Shown: piece after piece, positions 24,201-35,300 of the stretch
Numbering within the stretch: position 1 is the first letter of the stretch
Layout: each line of letters begins with the position of its first letter
Source: Struthio camelus
Taxonomy: Eukaryota > Chordata > Aves > Struthioniformes > Struthionidae
Length of the DNA: 64,000 nt
Direction: 5' to 3'
Assembly: GCF_040807025.1 (NCBI RefSeq)
Contig: NC_090967.1
Span: 7,618,001-7,682,000 of the forward strand
Translations under genes and position numbers: made by a program
The notes under the pieces: generated by a model
What the model was told of the DNA's origin: nothing
Database searches by the model: none
Seen by the model: only the letters and a program-made list of their open reading frames with translations

Positions 24201-26816
24201 CTCTGACACTTATTGCCATTTCCACTAATAGCTATAAAGCCTACTCTCTCTCAAGTTTCATATAACCAGGCAATCACTAAATAACCAAGTCAAAGGCAAG
24301 TGCTTTCAGTCAGTTCAGGAAGTCGGAATACTTTGTCCTCTCATGATCTGAGAGCAGAGTCCAAGCATGCACCTACCTACAGACTTGGGCCTCTACAACT
24401 TAGGCAATTGTTCTCTGCTGCAAGCTGCAAAGAGTTTTAACAGTGCAGTTTAAAAGGAACATCTCTCAAGAAGTCTGCTCTCTAGATGGAAGTCTAATGT
24501 TAAACACAGCTGAGAGGTAAGGAAAATCCTTACAGTCCGCTATTATGTTTACTTCAGCAAAAATAGAGCATTGTTACACACTCGCCAAAAGCAGGACTTC
24601 AATGACCAACACAACTCTGTTACCATTAGAGGATCTCAGAACAATAACACCCCTACAAAATAAGGGTGAGCTAAAGCTCAGGTAAGAGACACCCTCAAAA
24701 GGCACAGTAAAATAGAGACAAGTCTCTACAACTGCCCAGAGAGAATGCTGGACTTCAAGAGACAGATGACCAATAAGCAGCTACATGATTGGGGGTTTTT
24801 GTGTTTTTAAGTTCAGCCATTTTCCAGAAGTAACATTTGGATTAGCAAACCAGTGTGAAGTGATCTAACCTAGTACTCCACCATCCAAAGCATTATAGCC
24901 CTACAGACTGTTGCCCTACAGACTGAGACCAAAGGCTTGGCTGGAAATACCAAGCCTAAGAGAATCTACATCACTAGAAGGGCAGGGTACACATATTACA
25001 GAACAGATTGGCCTGTGAAGGAACTCTTGCTTCCAAGGCGTTTCAGACCAAGAATAGAAATAACCTTTTCCAGATGTCTCACTTCGTGTTATACATTAAA
25101 TACTTTGTTGGAAGTAAACAAGGCAAACAGGAGAGTCACTATCCAGATTAAGCCAACCTCAACTGCAACAAGGCAAGTTTACAACTGGTTTCTCATCCAA
25201 AATAGACCACCATAGTACCCAGAAATCAACAAATACACAATTAAGGAAATTAGTCAGGATTACCAGTCCCCCTAGGTGCGTCCTTCCAGTAAAATTTCCT
25301 AAAAACAGGCTCTTGCATACTCTAATGAACCATTTTCTTCATTTAATTTGCTCATGGAGAGAGAGAAAAAGATAAAAACGCACAGTAAGGGAAAGAAATA
25401 AAAAGTTTCCCCTTAAGAATGATATAAAAGCAAGATCAATAAATGCACAGACAGGAAGCATTCAAAATCCTCACCAAGGCAAGTGTTAAACTCTAAACTC
25501 AATTCCCAACCCTCAATTCAATTTGTGTCAGCCCTCTAGAGAAAAGACTGCTCATTACAAGTCCATGCAGAACTTCAGTGTAGTGGAATGGAGCAGAAGT
25601 ACCCTAATATGGGCAGTTTCAGGTTAGCTTATCAGACTTGCATTCCTGCATGTGGGTTTAGGAAAGAATGCTCCCCCCACCCACTTTTCTGTTCTACAAC
25701 ATTAAAATGCAACTCTGCCACAGAGAAATATTAGAGCCTAAAACCTCCGTTGCTATCCTTGGCTTTTTCAGGCACTTCCCACCACATCGCTTTCAGTCTT
25801 CACATTTAGCTCTACTACACTGAAGTAAGTTTGATACCACGCACAGACTAAGAGAATGCCAGCATCCGATAGGCTAAACAGTGAGCAACTCAAGCAAGAG
25901 ACTTACAATGAAACAAAGCCTCTAACATCAGCACCTCCTGCATTAGGTCTAAACCAGAGACTGGAGTCCTCCAGGCAAAAGACCAAGCTGCATTTGTCAA
26001 GGCAGACTGCTCACCTATGGCTCTGGATAGCTAAATCTAGCAGGCTTCTCTGATGCTAGCTCAAGAAGTGAGAGACTGAACCATCAAAGCAGCAGCACAT
26101 GCCAAATCATGGTTCATTTAAGGCTCTGCTTTTAACAATAGGTTATTGTAACTCTTAGCACCGCATCCAGGCTCTATCTGTATATCATAAACGGCCAAGA
26201 GACCAAAACCGGGCATTGTTTCCTCATTAGGGGATTATCAACTTAAAGCACCATGTGAACATCCTTAAGGCTTTAAGTCCTAGAGATCTGCGCTACTTCT
26301 CATAAGCCGCAGAAACCGGAGAAGCGGCTGCGGGGAATAAAGCTCCTCGCTTGTAGTTCAGGGGAAACACACCCGCGTCGCCGAAAGCGACACCCACCAC
26401 GCTTGGTTTCCGCAGCTTCCCCCCCTCAGGGGGCACCAGCACGTGCGGGGGGACCGCAGGGCCAGCGGGCGGCAGGCCGGGGGCTGCCGGACCCCCGCTC
26501 CGGGCACAGCCCCGACTGGGAGCCCCCTCCTTCCCCCCCCCCCCGCGGACCGCCCCTCCCCCCAATCCCCCCCACCCCCCCCGCCGAGGAGGCCTCGCAG
26601 GCCTTGCAGGCCTCGGCACCGAGGGGCCCAAGCCGCCCCCCGCCTCACGGCCCCCCCGGCCCAGCTCAGGGCCCCCCGCCGCGCCCCAGGGCCGCCCCAC
26701 AAGGGCCCCCCCCGCCCCGGCCGGCCCGTACTTGTCCCCGCGGCGCCGGCGAGGACCCCACTGAGGACGAGGAGGGCCAGGAGCCCGCGCCGACCCGCCG
26801 CCGCCGCCGCCATCAT
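12219..26816 (-). CDS. BSG: Basigin (CD147), long Ig0-containing form, 387 aa
   Basis: Type I membrane glycoprotein that chaperones monocarboxylate transporters to the plasma membrane. Coding exons on the minus strand: 26732-26816, 20251-20598, 18508-18664, 16529-16617, 15907-16034, 15420-15693, 12607-12631 and 12219-12276. All have GT-AG borders and consistent phases (1,1,2,1,0,1,2). They encode a signal peptide (about residues 1-27), Ig0 (about 29-144), Ig1 (about 145-226), Ig2 (about 227-325), one membrane span (about 327-349), then EKRRKPDEVLD and a short basic tail ending VRQRNAN. Family marks are WPFLGIVAEVLVLVTIIFIY with the membrane-embedded Glu and Pro, and the acidic run after VLD. 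There are several N-glycosylation sequons (NET, NAT, NLS, NMT, NIS, NGS, NKT). Exon 2 is symmetric (phase 1-1, 348 bp), so skipping it gives the ubiquitous two-Ig form of 271 aa. Met2 directly follows Met1; I took the first. Confidence 0.95.
12607..12631 (-). CDS. BSG: BSG 25-nt microexon in the cytoplasmic tail
   Basis: This exon adds 25 nt coding for DDGGSAP plus split codons at both ends (a phase-1 Asp and a phase-2 Leu). It continues the acidic stretch that follows the basic stop-transfer segment. The acceptor is CATGAAG and the donor GTAAGT. Both phases fit the neighbouring exons, and skipping it would shift the frame. Confidence 0.85.
14873..15290 (-). mobile_element. CR1-type LINE fragment, 3' end
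   Basis: Read on the plus strand it starts with CACAGAATCACTGAGGCTGG, continues with TCATCTGGTTCAACCCCCCT, and includes CTCTCTGGACAACCTGTTCC. This is the reverse complement of the familiar CR1 3' region, so the element is on the minus strand. The octamer-like 3' end (an ATTCTGTGATTCAGTG pattern) is typical of avian and archosaur CR1. It is 5'-truncated and diverged, and lies in the BSG intron between the transmembrane exon and the microexon. Confidence 0.85.
20251..20598 (-). CDS. BSG: BSG alternative exon for the retina-type Ig0 domain
   Basis: The exon encodes GFVKSPLSQKRLTQDSVELY, then CEAIGNP and EIQWWFEGSEPNET, and ends near WIRSQANVFVIE. The Cys pair, QLWDGAR and YECRASNDPDRNHL match the extra membrane-distal Ig domain of basigin-1. 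In mammals and chicken that isoform is expressed in photoreceptors and binds NXNL1 (RdCVF). It is 348 bp and phase 1-1, so it behaves as an in-frame cassette. It lies between long introns of about 6.1 and 1.6 kb. Confidence 0.93.
20599..26731 (-). other. BSG: BSG intron 1 (long)
   Basis: This runs from the signal-peptide exon to the Ig0 exon. Most of it is AT-richer and shows no coding exon or RNA gene. The first few hundred bases after the exon 1 donor (about 26430-26720) are extremely C-rich on the plus strand, so G-rich on the transcribed sense strand. Confidence 0.75.
21185..21400. mobile_element. Possible old CR1-like retroelement fragment
   Basis: The segment CACTGGGTCGGACCAAGTAT, followed by TCTAGCCTAGTACC, resembles a diverged CR1-L-like consensus (the 'gggtcagaccaaaggtcc ... 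tctagcccagtatcctgt' type) common in sauropsid genomes. Similarity is judged by eye only. It lies in BSG intron 1. Confidence 0.35.
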
Positions 26817-26929
26817 CTCCCGCTCGCGCCGCGCCGCGCCGCGCGCCGCCCGCTATAAGACCCGCGTCGGGTCACGCAGGCGGGGCGGAGCCCCGGGCGG
26901 CGAGGCCCCGCCCCCGAGGCAACGGCCAC

Positions 26930-27110
26930 GGCCAATCGTGCCGCCGCTTCGGCCGGGTGGCCCGCCCACCCGGCTCGGCCTGGCCAATGAGCGGGGAGAG
27001 CTAACGGAGGGCTTTCCCCCGCCCTCGTCTCCCCTGCGGAGCGAGCCGGTTCGGGCCAGTCCAGCCGCGGCCACGCCCACTGCCCGGGATGCCAGCCAAT
27101 CGGAAGGGCG
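26930..27110 (-). promoter_or_regulatory. BSG: BSG promoter: NF-Y CCAAT cluster
   Basis: Three CCAAT boxes occur at 26932-26936, 26984-26988 and 27096-27100, each inside a GCCAAT or AGCCAAT context that fits NF-Y. The surrounding block is a CpG island with GC boxes, 115-290 bp upstream of the BSG start codon. No canonical TATA box suits the gene strand. Confidence 0.6.
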
Positions 27111-27239
27111 CGGCCGGGCCGCCTCCCGCCCACCCGGCCGGGCGGCGGAGGACGGGAGGCGGGAGGGGACAAGCGGCCGCGTGACCGCCCGCGGGGCTCG
27201 TGTGACCGGCTCCCCGTGGGGCGCCGGGGCGGGAAGAGC

Positions 27240-27560
27240 CGGGGCGCGGCCTGCCGGGGGGAGCGGGGCCTCGAGGGGCCTTACGGGGCCGCGGCCTGCC
27301 GGGGGGAGCGGGGCCTCGAGGGGCCTCACGGGGCCGCGGCCTGCCGGGGGGAGCGGGGCCTCGAGGGGGAGCGGGGCCTCGAGGGGCCTCACGGGGCCGC
27401 GGCCTGCCGGGGGGAGCGGGGCCTCGGGGGGGAGCGGGGCCTCGAGGGGCCTCGGGGGGGAGCGGGGCCTCGAGGGGCCTCACGGGGCTGCGGCCTGCCG
27501 GGGGGAGCGGGGCCTCGAGGGGCCTCACGGGGCCTCCCGGGGCCGCAGCCTCCCCGGGGA
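27240..27560. repeat. 45-bp GC-rich minisatellite upstream of BSG
   Basis: The landmark GCGGCCTGCCGGGGGGAGC starts at 27246, 27291, 27336, about 27399 and about 27490. The unit is 45 bp, with extra partial copies of an inner GGGGGAGCGGGGCCTCGA sub-repeat inserted between later units. It lies about 430-740 bp upstream of the BSG start codon. Confidence 0.9.
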
Positions 27561-27569
27561 GCGGGCCCT

Positions 27570-30500
27570 CACGGCGCCATGGTCCCCGCAGGCGCCCGAG
27601 CTGGGCTCGCCTCCCCGCCCCGGCTCTGCCGTGGTGATCCCAGCGGCGAGAGCGGAGCTGCAGCTGGGCCCGGGGCCCCGGCGCTGCTGCCCGCGTGCGG
27701 CGGGGTCCCGGGGGCGGCCCGCTCACTGCGGCGCCAGGCCGCCGACCGCCCCGGGCTGGAGTGTGGCCAGGAGCTTCGCCCGGGCGCGCCGTTCCCCCTT
27801 CGGGTGCAGCTAATCCGACCACCTGCCGGTGACTCAGCGCAGCGCCCGGCCGCCAGCGCGCGAGCCCCGGGCCCCGGCCGGCGGAGCGAAAGCTGAGCAC
27901 GCCGCATCGAGCTGAGCCGCGGGAGCGGCCACCCTCGGCGTCGAGGGCCCCAGGCGGCGAACGAGCCTCGGAGACGCTCCGCTCCTTGCCAGCCCCGGGC
28001 CGACCGTCCTGCGGGTGGCCGGGCTGCTGCAGGAGGCAGGCCGTTGAGTTTTACCAGGCGGCTGGAGGATAGATGCAGCGCGGCGCGCATCTGCGCGCGG
28101 AGCAGGGGCCAACGCGGCGTTTTGGTGCGCGTGGCACAAGGGGGGACGGCTCGGAGGGCTGCGTTTACTGCGGGGAGGTGTGTGGGGCTGCGCAGGCTCT
28201 CCCCTCATCCCCCGGCAGCATCCTGATGGCTACTTTTGGGGTAGCCTAAAGCGTAAGCAGATTGAGAGGCCAAGCAGTAAATGCCGCTCCTGAGCCTGAC
28301 TTGCTCTACGGCTCTGTAAACTCAGCATGAGGAAGGGAGAAGAAAGCCCTGAGCCCAGGTCTGGCAAACTAGCAAACACGGTGGCCAGACATCCACAACG
28401 GCTTACAGTAAAACGCTGCCCAGATGGGAGGAAGTGCGTTTGGCCGCTGCCAACGGCTGCAGACAGAGGTACCGGAGGGTCCAGGCTTCTTTCTGGCACA
28501 AGAGCCGGATCGGTTCAGCGGGACAGCGAAACCCTCTTTGCCCCATGGCGCTGCCCCTGTGCCCGGGGGGCTCAGCCGCGGAGCTGGCCGCCCACCCCTC
28601 CGGCCCAGCTGTCCTCGCCTGTTAATGGTTAATGTTTATGGCGGGTGCAGCGGCAGCGCGGTACCTCCTCCCCTGCGGCCGGAGCGGGAGCCGGTGCCCT
28701 TCGCCCGCAGCCCTCGCCGGTGTCTTCCCCGGCGTGTTTACAGACAGGGATTTGCAGAGGCTCCAGTGGGCAGTGGGGGGAGTGTGGATAAGCCAATTAC
28801 CCCGGGACTGGCTGCGCCGCCGTCCCCGAGCCGCACTTTGTGTGCCGTGCAGGGAGGCAACGGGGATGGGGCAGCAGGGACCCCCCCCCCGCAGGGACTG
28901 TGGGGGGGGGGGGGATCGACAGCCATGCAGAAAGGGAGGTTAAAAATATGTTTGCAAGAGTCTCCAGTGCTGTCAAGCCAAGGACGCTGTGTGTTGCGGA
29001 AGGAGCGCTGCCGTGACTGCCCGGCGGCTCCGGCGCTGGGGGAAGCCGGGGCCACCTGCCCGGAGCCGGCATTCCTGCAGTGGGGGTGCGCGGGAAGAGG
29101 CACGGGGCAGCGCTTCCTCGGCGTGGGGGGCAAGGCAGGAACAGTAGCAGCCTGCAAACAACAGCGAGGCCCGTGCCAAGGTAAACCGGCAGCCCCTGGC
29201 CCCTGCCTCCCCGGGCCCTCTGCAAGGGGCCCCGGTGCCCGGCCGTGCGACGGTCCTGCGCCGAGGCACGTGTCCCCAGGACCGACCAGCTCGCCCAGCG
29301 CTCCCAGGCTGAAATCGTCCTGGCAGCCTCAGCTGAAGCGGCCCGATAAGCTCAGAGGTGCTTGGGGCAGCTGATAAGCAGGCTGGAGGGGCCTCCAAGG
29401 GGCAGCAACTTCTCCCTGCGGCTCTGCCCCGAGCCGGGAGCAGGATCTGCGCCCCGGCCCGGCCCTGAGGACGAACCGGGGAGTGCTCAGAGCCAGCAGG
29501 CGGGGGCCGGGGCCGGACAGGAGGGGCAGGAAGAGGCGAAACAATGGGGCCCGCGGCGCCAGCTCGGCTGCGCTCCCCACGGGGATGTGCCGGCACTTGC
29601 GAGCCCCTCCGCTCCCCCAGAGTGATTCTTCCTCCAAGTGCCGGGTCTGTCCCGGAGCAGCCTGCCCGGCTGCCGCTCCCGTCCGCCCGTGGCCACGGCT
29701 GCTTGTGGGGCCGACGTGGGTTTGGGCACAGCGCCGTGGGGCGCAGACGCCTGCCAGGCCAGCAGCGGGGAGGGAAACCTCCGGGGCCAGGGGAAAGGGG
29801 GCTGGCAAAGCACCTCCCCAGGCTCGGTTTGGCACCCGGCTCGGTTTGGCGTCCGTCTGCTGCTAAAAGCGCTGCTGGGGATGCACAGCCCTCCTGTCCT
29901 GGGGGGGACCCCCAGCTGCCCACCAGAGCCCAGTGGAGGGACTTGGGGTCTCACCCCGGGAGAGGGGCTCAGACAAGGGCAGAGCCTGGGGCGCCCACCA
30001 CCGGCCGGGTGACCTTGGCAGTCCTTTGCCTTGGTGAAGTGGTAATAATCCTATTCACCGTCTCGCCTGGTTTCCTAAGGCAACAAAGCACACGTGTCTG
30101 CCGCGTGTGCTCACAGGTGTCCATGGAGCCCTTATCCAATTTGCACAACAGGAACCAGGGGGAGGTTTTGCTAATTACAGGTGCAGGGAGTTGTGTTGGG
30201 GGAGGTGGGGAGCAGGGGCAGGAGCCCCACTGGGGCCTGTGGACAGCCCCAAATGAGGGGTTTGGCACCAGCACGGCCCGGAGGAGGGAGCCGGGGAGCT
30301 CGCAGGTGCCTCGCAGCCAGGACGAGGGACGAGCTGCGGCAGGAGGAGCGGAGCGGCACCAAGGGCATGGCCCGCCGCAGCCTCGGCAGCTCACCCGTCC
30401 CAGCCAGGCCTGGCCTGCGGGCTGAGCCTGCACCCAGCTGCGCCTGGCACCACCGCTCCTGCGTAAGCAGGAGGCACCGGGGCCGGCAGGTGCTGCCCAG

Positions 30501-31430
30501 ACAAGTCCTGCTACATACAGAGGTGCCTGCACCGCACGTCTCCTCTTGGAGGAGGCGTTCAGAGACCTTAGAGGAAAGGGAAGAAGGAAAGACAAAGGCT
30601 TTTTCCAGTGCAATGCAGACTCCTCGTCGCTGGAGGGTTTTGAGGACCTCGCTGGGGTTGCTGCTGCTCTGGGGCAGGAGCTGGACTAGGTGCCCCCATC
30701 CCCTCCCACTCACCCCCAGCATTCCCCCAAGCATTAGCAGCAGAGAGGCATGTGAGGAGCAAGTCTCACCCTCCTCTCTGCAGCTTGGGTGATCCACACA
30801 CTTATTTTCCTCCCTTGCTCCACCTGCAAAATCCTGGGGAGTCCAGCCACAGCCACCCAGCCCCACACAGCTCAATGGGGAAAAACCTCAGCTGCTGTTG
30901 GTGCCCCAGGAAGCTTCCCCAGGGTGCACCGAGGCCGAGCCAGAAAGGGGCCCCTGGGGCAGGCGCTGTGGGTGACACTGGCACACTTGCAGGGAGAGGT
31001 GGCTGCAGGGCCCTGCGCTGGGGCCAATGCCCAGGGCATGGGGAGCCAAGGCTGCAATTCTGCCAGAGAGACCAAAGCTCCAGGCCTCACTTCCCAAACG
31101 GAGCTGCTGTGAGCCAGTCCGGTCCTGACAGGTCTATGAGCTCAGGGCACAGAGGCAGAAAACATGCTGAGAGCAATTACTCATCTCCCCCCACCCCACC
31201 CCACCCGCAGAGATGCTCTTCAAGGTTAAAGGCAAGACTGGCCCAATATTCCTGCTCTCTCTGCAAGTTCAGGGAGGGAGGGGGGGAAGAGGTTTGCTGG
31301 AGGGCTCAAAGCCTGTGGCAGCCCCCATCCACAGCCTGGGGAGACTGCAAACATCAGGGAAAGAGCTTGTCCAAGGCCATCATCAAAACCCCTCCAGCCC
31401 AGGGGGAGGGCCAAGCTTCAGCCACTCACG
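27570..31430. other. BSG-CDC34 intergenic region
   Basis: This region is GC-rich and unassigned. Open frames exist on both strands but match no family I know and share the local composition. A GTTAATGGTTAAT sequence at 28621-28633 resembles an HNF1 site. I found no trypsin-fold marks (an AAHC or GDSGG motif), although GZMM occupies this position in human. Confidence 0.5.
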
Positions 31431-31457
31431 CACAACACAGTTGTTCCCTTAAAGTAC

Positions 31458-31463
31458 TTTATT
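31458..31463 (-). terminator. CDC34: CDC34 candidate poly(A) signal
   Basis: The plus-strand TTTATT reads AATAAA on the gene strand, about 850 bp downstream of the CDC34 stop codon. Cleavage is expected around 31430-31450. No earlier canonical hexamer was noticed in the UTR. Confidence 0.65.
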
Positions 31464-32093
31464 AAATAGTTTCCAAAAAACAGAGAAGCAGAAAGATTCA
31501 GAACTACCCCGTCCTTCCCAGCTAGTTAAAAACTACAAGCTGCCCCTCCCTGCGCCAGCGCCCGCTAGCTACGCTGGACAGCTGGGCCCTGCCTGCCCCG
31601 CAGCCAAGGCTCGGGGTCCAGCTCCACAGTGGAGCAGGTGCCCCAGGAAGAAGTGGCAGAAAGGTCCCACACAGGAGAGCTGGGCTGAGCCACGCCAACG
31701 CCTGACTGCTCCTTCTAGCGGCCACAAACAGCAGGGCCACGCCGGGGAGCAGCTCAAAGCCCCTGGCAGTAGGAGGGAAGCACTGCTTACCCTGACACCC
31801 TTCCCACTCTGACAGCTCAAAGGCTGTAGAAAGCTACATAAAAGCTCACGCACCTCCCACCCAAAGTGGCTATTCACCAGCTCCACAGCCTCCTGAAACC
31901 GTTTCTCCCATGCAGGGGTTAAGATGAGTCGAGCATGCCCAAACAAAGAGCAGCCAACCCCAGATTTTACTGTCATTCCTCAATCCAGCCAGAGTCATCA
32001 GCTCCCTGGTTACTGTGGATTTGTGAATGCCCCAATGTGACTTTCCCTTCCCCCCCACCCCTCACCCAGGAAGTTTAAAAATAGGGTTTGGGT

Positions 32094-32146
32094 GTTTTTT
32101 TAGTTTTTTTTTCTTTTTTTCTTTCTTTCTTTTTTTTTTTTTTTTT
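32094..32146. repeat. T-rich tract in the CDC34 3'-UTR
   Basis: About 50 bases of nearly pure T interrupted by a few C, reading as an A-rich tract in the CDC34 mRNA. It lies about 160-215 bp after the stop codon. Confidence 0.85.
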
Positions 32147-32308
32147 AAACAAAGACAGTGGTGGATTTTCCTTTACAACAGCAGAACAGTCTCCCTGCGA
32201 GGTAGAGAGTTAATTTCAGGGCTGACAGATCCTAAATTCAAACCAGTTTGTCCTAGTTGAGGTAAAATTCAGTAGTTTATAATAAGTTTTGCAACTGCCA
32301 GAAGGCCA

Positions 32309-35300
32309 TCAAGATTCCTCATTTCCAGAGTCATCCTCATCACCATAGCAACTGTCTGCTTCCTCCTCCATCTCATCATCTTCATAATAGTCATCATAGA
32401 AGAGGTCTGAGCCTTCATCCGGGGCTGGAGTCTTGGTCTTCACACAGTACTCTGCCAGAGTGGTGGGGACCTTCACGCCATCCCGCTCAGCGTCCACCTT
32501 TGTTCCCAAGACTTGCTTCCTGTGGGGGTGAGAAACAGGAGGGGTGAGAACAGAGGAGCTCTGATGGGGCACGTCCTGGTCATTCTGTGCAGCTCATCCC
32601 GCTCAGGATGCCCGGTGGCAATCTGGGGACAGAGCTCTTCCCCTGCACACGCCAGCTCGAGAGTCGCTGGCCTGCACTGTCACAAGACTGGCAAGCGAGG
32701 ACAAGGCAGGGAGAGCACGAGAACACGCCCCACGTTCTGAGGCACCCTCTTGCCATTATGCCAGGGCTGGCCAGTCTGTAGCTCACAACCTCCAAGTACC
32801 AGTCTCATGACGTCGGGCAGTGCTGGCACGTCTGCTGCATATCCAGATCCCCAGCTCTGGAGCAGAAGAAAGCCAGGGCTTTGGCTGACATCAGAGCTGG
32901 ACGTGTAACCCAGCCAAGCTTCTCCTCAAAAGCCATGCTCAGAGCCAGAATCCTTCCTCCTACCAGCCTGCAGATGGGAGCAAACAGGGCAGATGTGCCC
33001 TCAAGATCCTGGCACCTACTGTGTCTTACAAGATCACAGCTTAATTAGAAGTCTTCTCAGCACTGCAGCGTTGCTGTTACTTACAGCAATAAAAGGGGAA
33101 ATCTTCAGAAGATCTTTGTTACACTTGCCCTCCACTCTACTTGCAAACATTCCCTCCCCTTGGTTAAGCACTCAGCAGTTCTGCTGAGTCTGGGCTCAGC
33201 TCGCTACGCACCTGATGATGTCCGTGTACTCCCGATCCTTCCCTTTACTCTCCTTCCACTTGCGGTACATCACTGAAGCATCCACGTTGGCTGGAGAAAA
33301 CGTGTTGGGTTCATTCAGCAGTGAGATCACGCTCAGAAGAATGGTCCTGGCAAACAATCAACATTAGCAAGTAAGAGCCAAGGTGGGTCAACAAGTAACC
33401 ACCTGCACCTCAGCAAACACTAGCCAGCCTCGAGTGTCACAGCACCGCTGCATCCCATGGGTCAAGGGGAAAGCTTGGTGCTGGCCCACCTGTGAAGGCA
33501 TATTTTACAGGAACAGAGCAGGCCCCGCCCTGGAAAATGCAGAGGAGAGCAGTGTGTAGGCTGCTCAGCTCACACACGTTCCTGTGCAAGTTTTAGCTGT
33601 CCTTCAACAGAGCACACAGTCTGAGTGCCAGACACTGTCTTTCAAGAACCTCAAACGTATGGAAAAGGCATCTCCTGCAGGCTTTGGGAGTGGAAAGCAG
33701 TCTCCATCTCCCGTCTTTTCCAACCCGGCCTCAGATGAACCCTTGCCGGCGTTGTCCTTACCGCACGTTCTGAGTGGGGTTCCATCGCTCAGACGGCAGC
33801 TCCCCACTCTGTGGATCGTCCACTGGCGGGTGGAGGATTGAGATGCAGACATCACCGGTCTGAAAGCACGAGCAAAGCAAGCTCCTTAGGAACTAACGCC
33901 CCAAACACCTTCCACAAGCAGTTCAATTCTCTGTATGCAGTACCCTGCTTGCTCTTCACTTTGGCTTAAGCCAGGTGAGAAAATCCCAGCCAGGCACTTT
34001 TGGTCTCTAGGAGGGGACAGCAGAGGTGGCTGCCCCAGCTACGATACCTGCACCTTCGGGTCTCAGATAAGCATCCTGTACTGCTAATACTGTACAGACA
34101 AGGCTGCCTCGCTATCAACTGTCCAACACCAGAACCTGGTGTCATCAGCACAGCCTCCCCTGGTGCTCACTTGACACAACCCAACCCCACGTACCCTAAA
34201 GCCCTTCAAGCAGCCTTCCACCACAAGCACACAACTGCTGGACCTGTAAATCACTTGCTCACTCTGTATCCACCCTTGGCTTAAGCACAATCCCCCCAGC
34301 GGCCAAGCATGGCAAGCCTGGAAAGTCTGACTAACCCTGGAATCAGTCCCAGGAAAGAAGACAGGCTGTCACAGGAGACAGCAAGCCTAGGTTAGCTGCA
34401 TTTCCAGTGCCAGACACTAAGCCCTAAAGACATGGAGTTTCCAGTGCTGTGCCCATGACAAAAGCTGGGGTTTTCATCCCGCACCTTTGCGGTAAGTAGG
34501 TTCGTGCCCTCCCTATCTGTCCCAGAAGCTCCCATGCTGTCCTGGGTGACCTACCTCATAGATGTTGGGGTGCCACATTTTGGTTAAGAACCTAAAGGCA
34601 GGAGGAGAATAGGGGTAGTCAATGGGAAACCTGAGACGAGCCTGCAAGGAAACAAGAAAGAGAAGTTCATGTCAGCTGGTGAGAAGGAAGGGAAGGAGGC
34701 CCACAGATCTCCTGGTACGCCAGGGCAAAGAAACCTCTGCCAAGGCCAGCTGTATTCCAGTGGAGACAGAGCCTTGTGCCTGCTGGCAGTCCTTCAGGAG
34801 GTGAGCTCTTTCTCCTGTGCCACTCCCACTTCCCAAGGCCAGGGCTAACCCCCAAGCACCCATGCATTTACAATCATTGAGACATCTTTACTGCCTGTCG
34901 AGGAAGAGGAAGTAGGCCACAGGGTGAGAGCAAAGGCACCAGCAAACAGAGCACCACTCCCCCCGTGGGTTACCTGCTAGCTCCGCAGTGGCTCCCTGCC
35001 ACTGCAGTGAGAAAGGAGAATGGGTGGTTGGAAACGGGTGGTTTCCAGACCCTGAGCACTACAGCTCTGGAAGGAGCACAGAGTATAGGCTGGGATGATC
35101 TAGGTCACTCACAGACATATTAATCCTGAGCAGAGGACATGCCTGCATACTGTGGCCGTGTTTTGTGACCTACCCTCTCACCACCATGCTGCCCCACAAC
35201 CTCTCCTCCACCAGGGCCCATCCGTACTAACACCAGCGCTCCTATTCTAGGAGGCGTCATGCATCTGACGACAGCCTCAGGAGCTCCGAGCAACACTGCC

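Noticed and set aside
26443..27900. 456-codon plus-strand and 299-codon minus-strand frames near the BSG promoter
   Set aside because: They lie over the BSG first exon, CpG island and 45-bp minisatellite, and show only Gly/Pro/Arg-rich composition.
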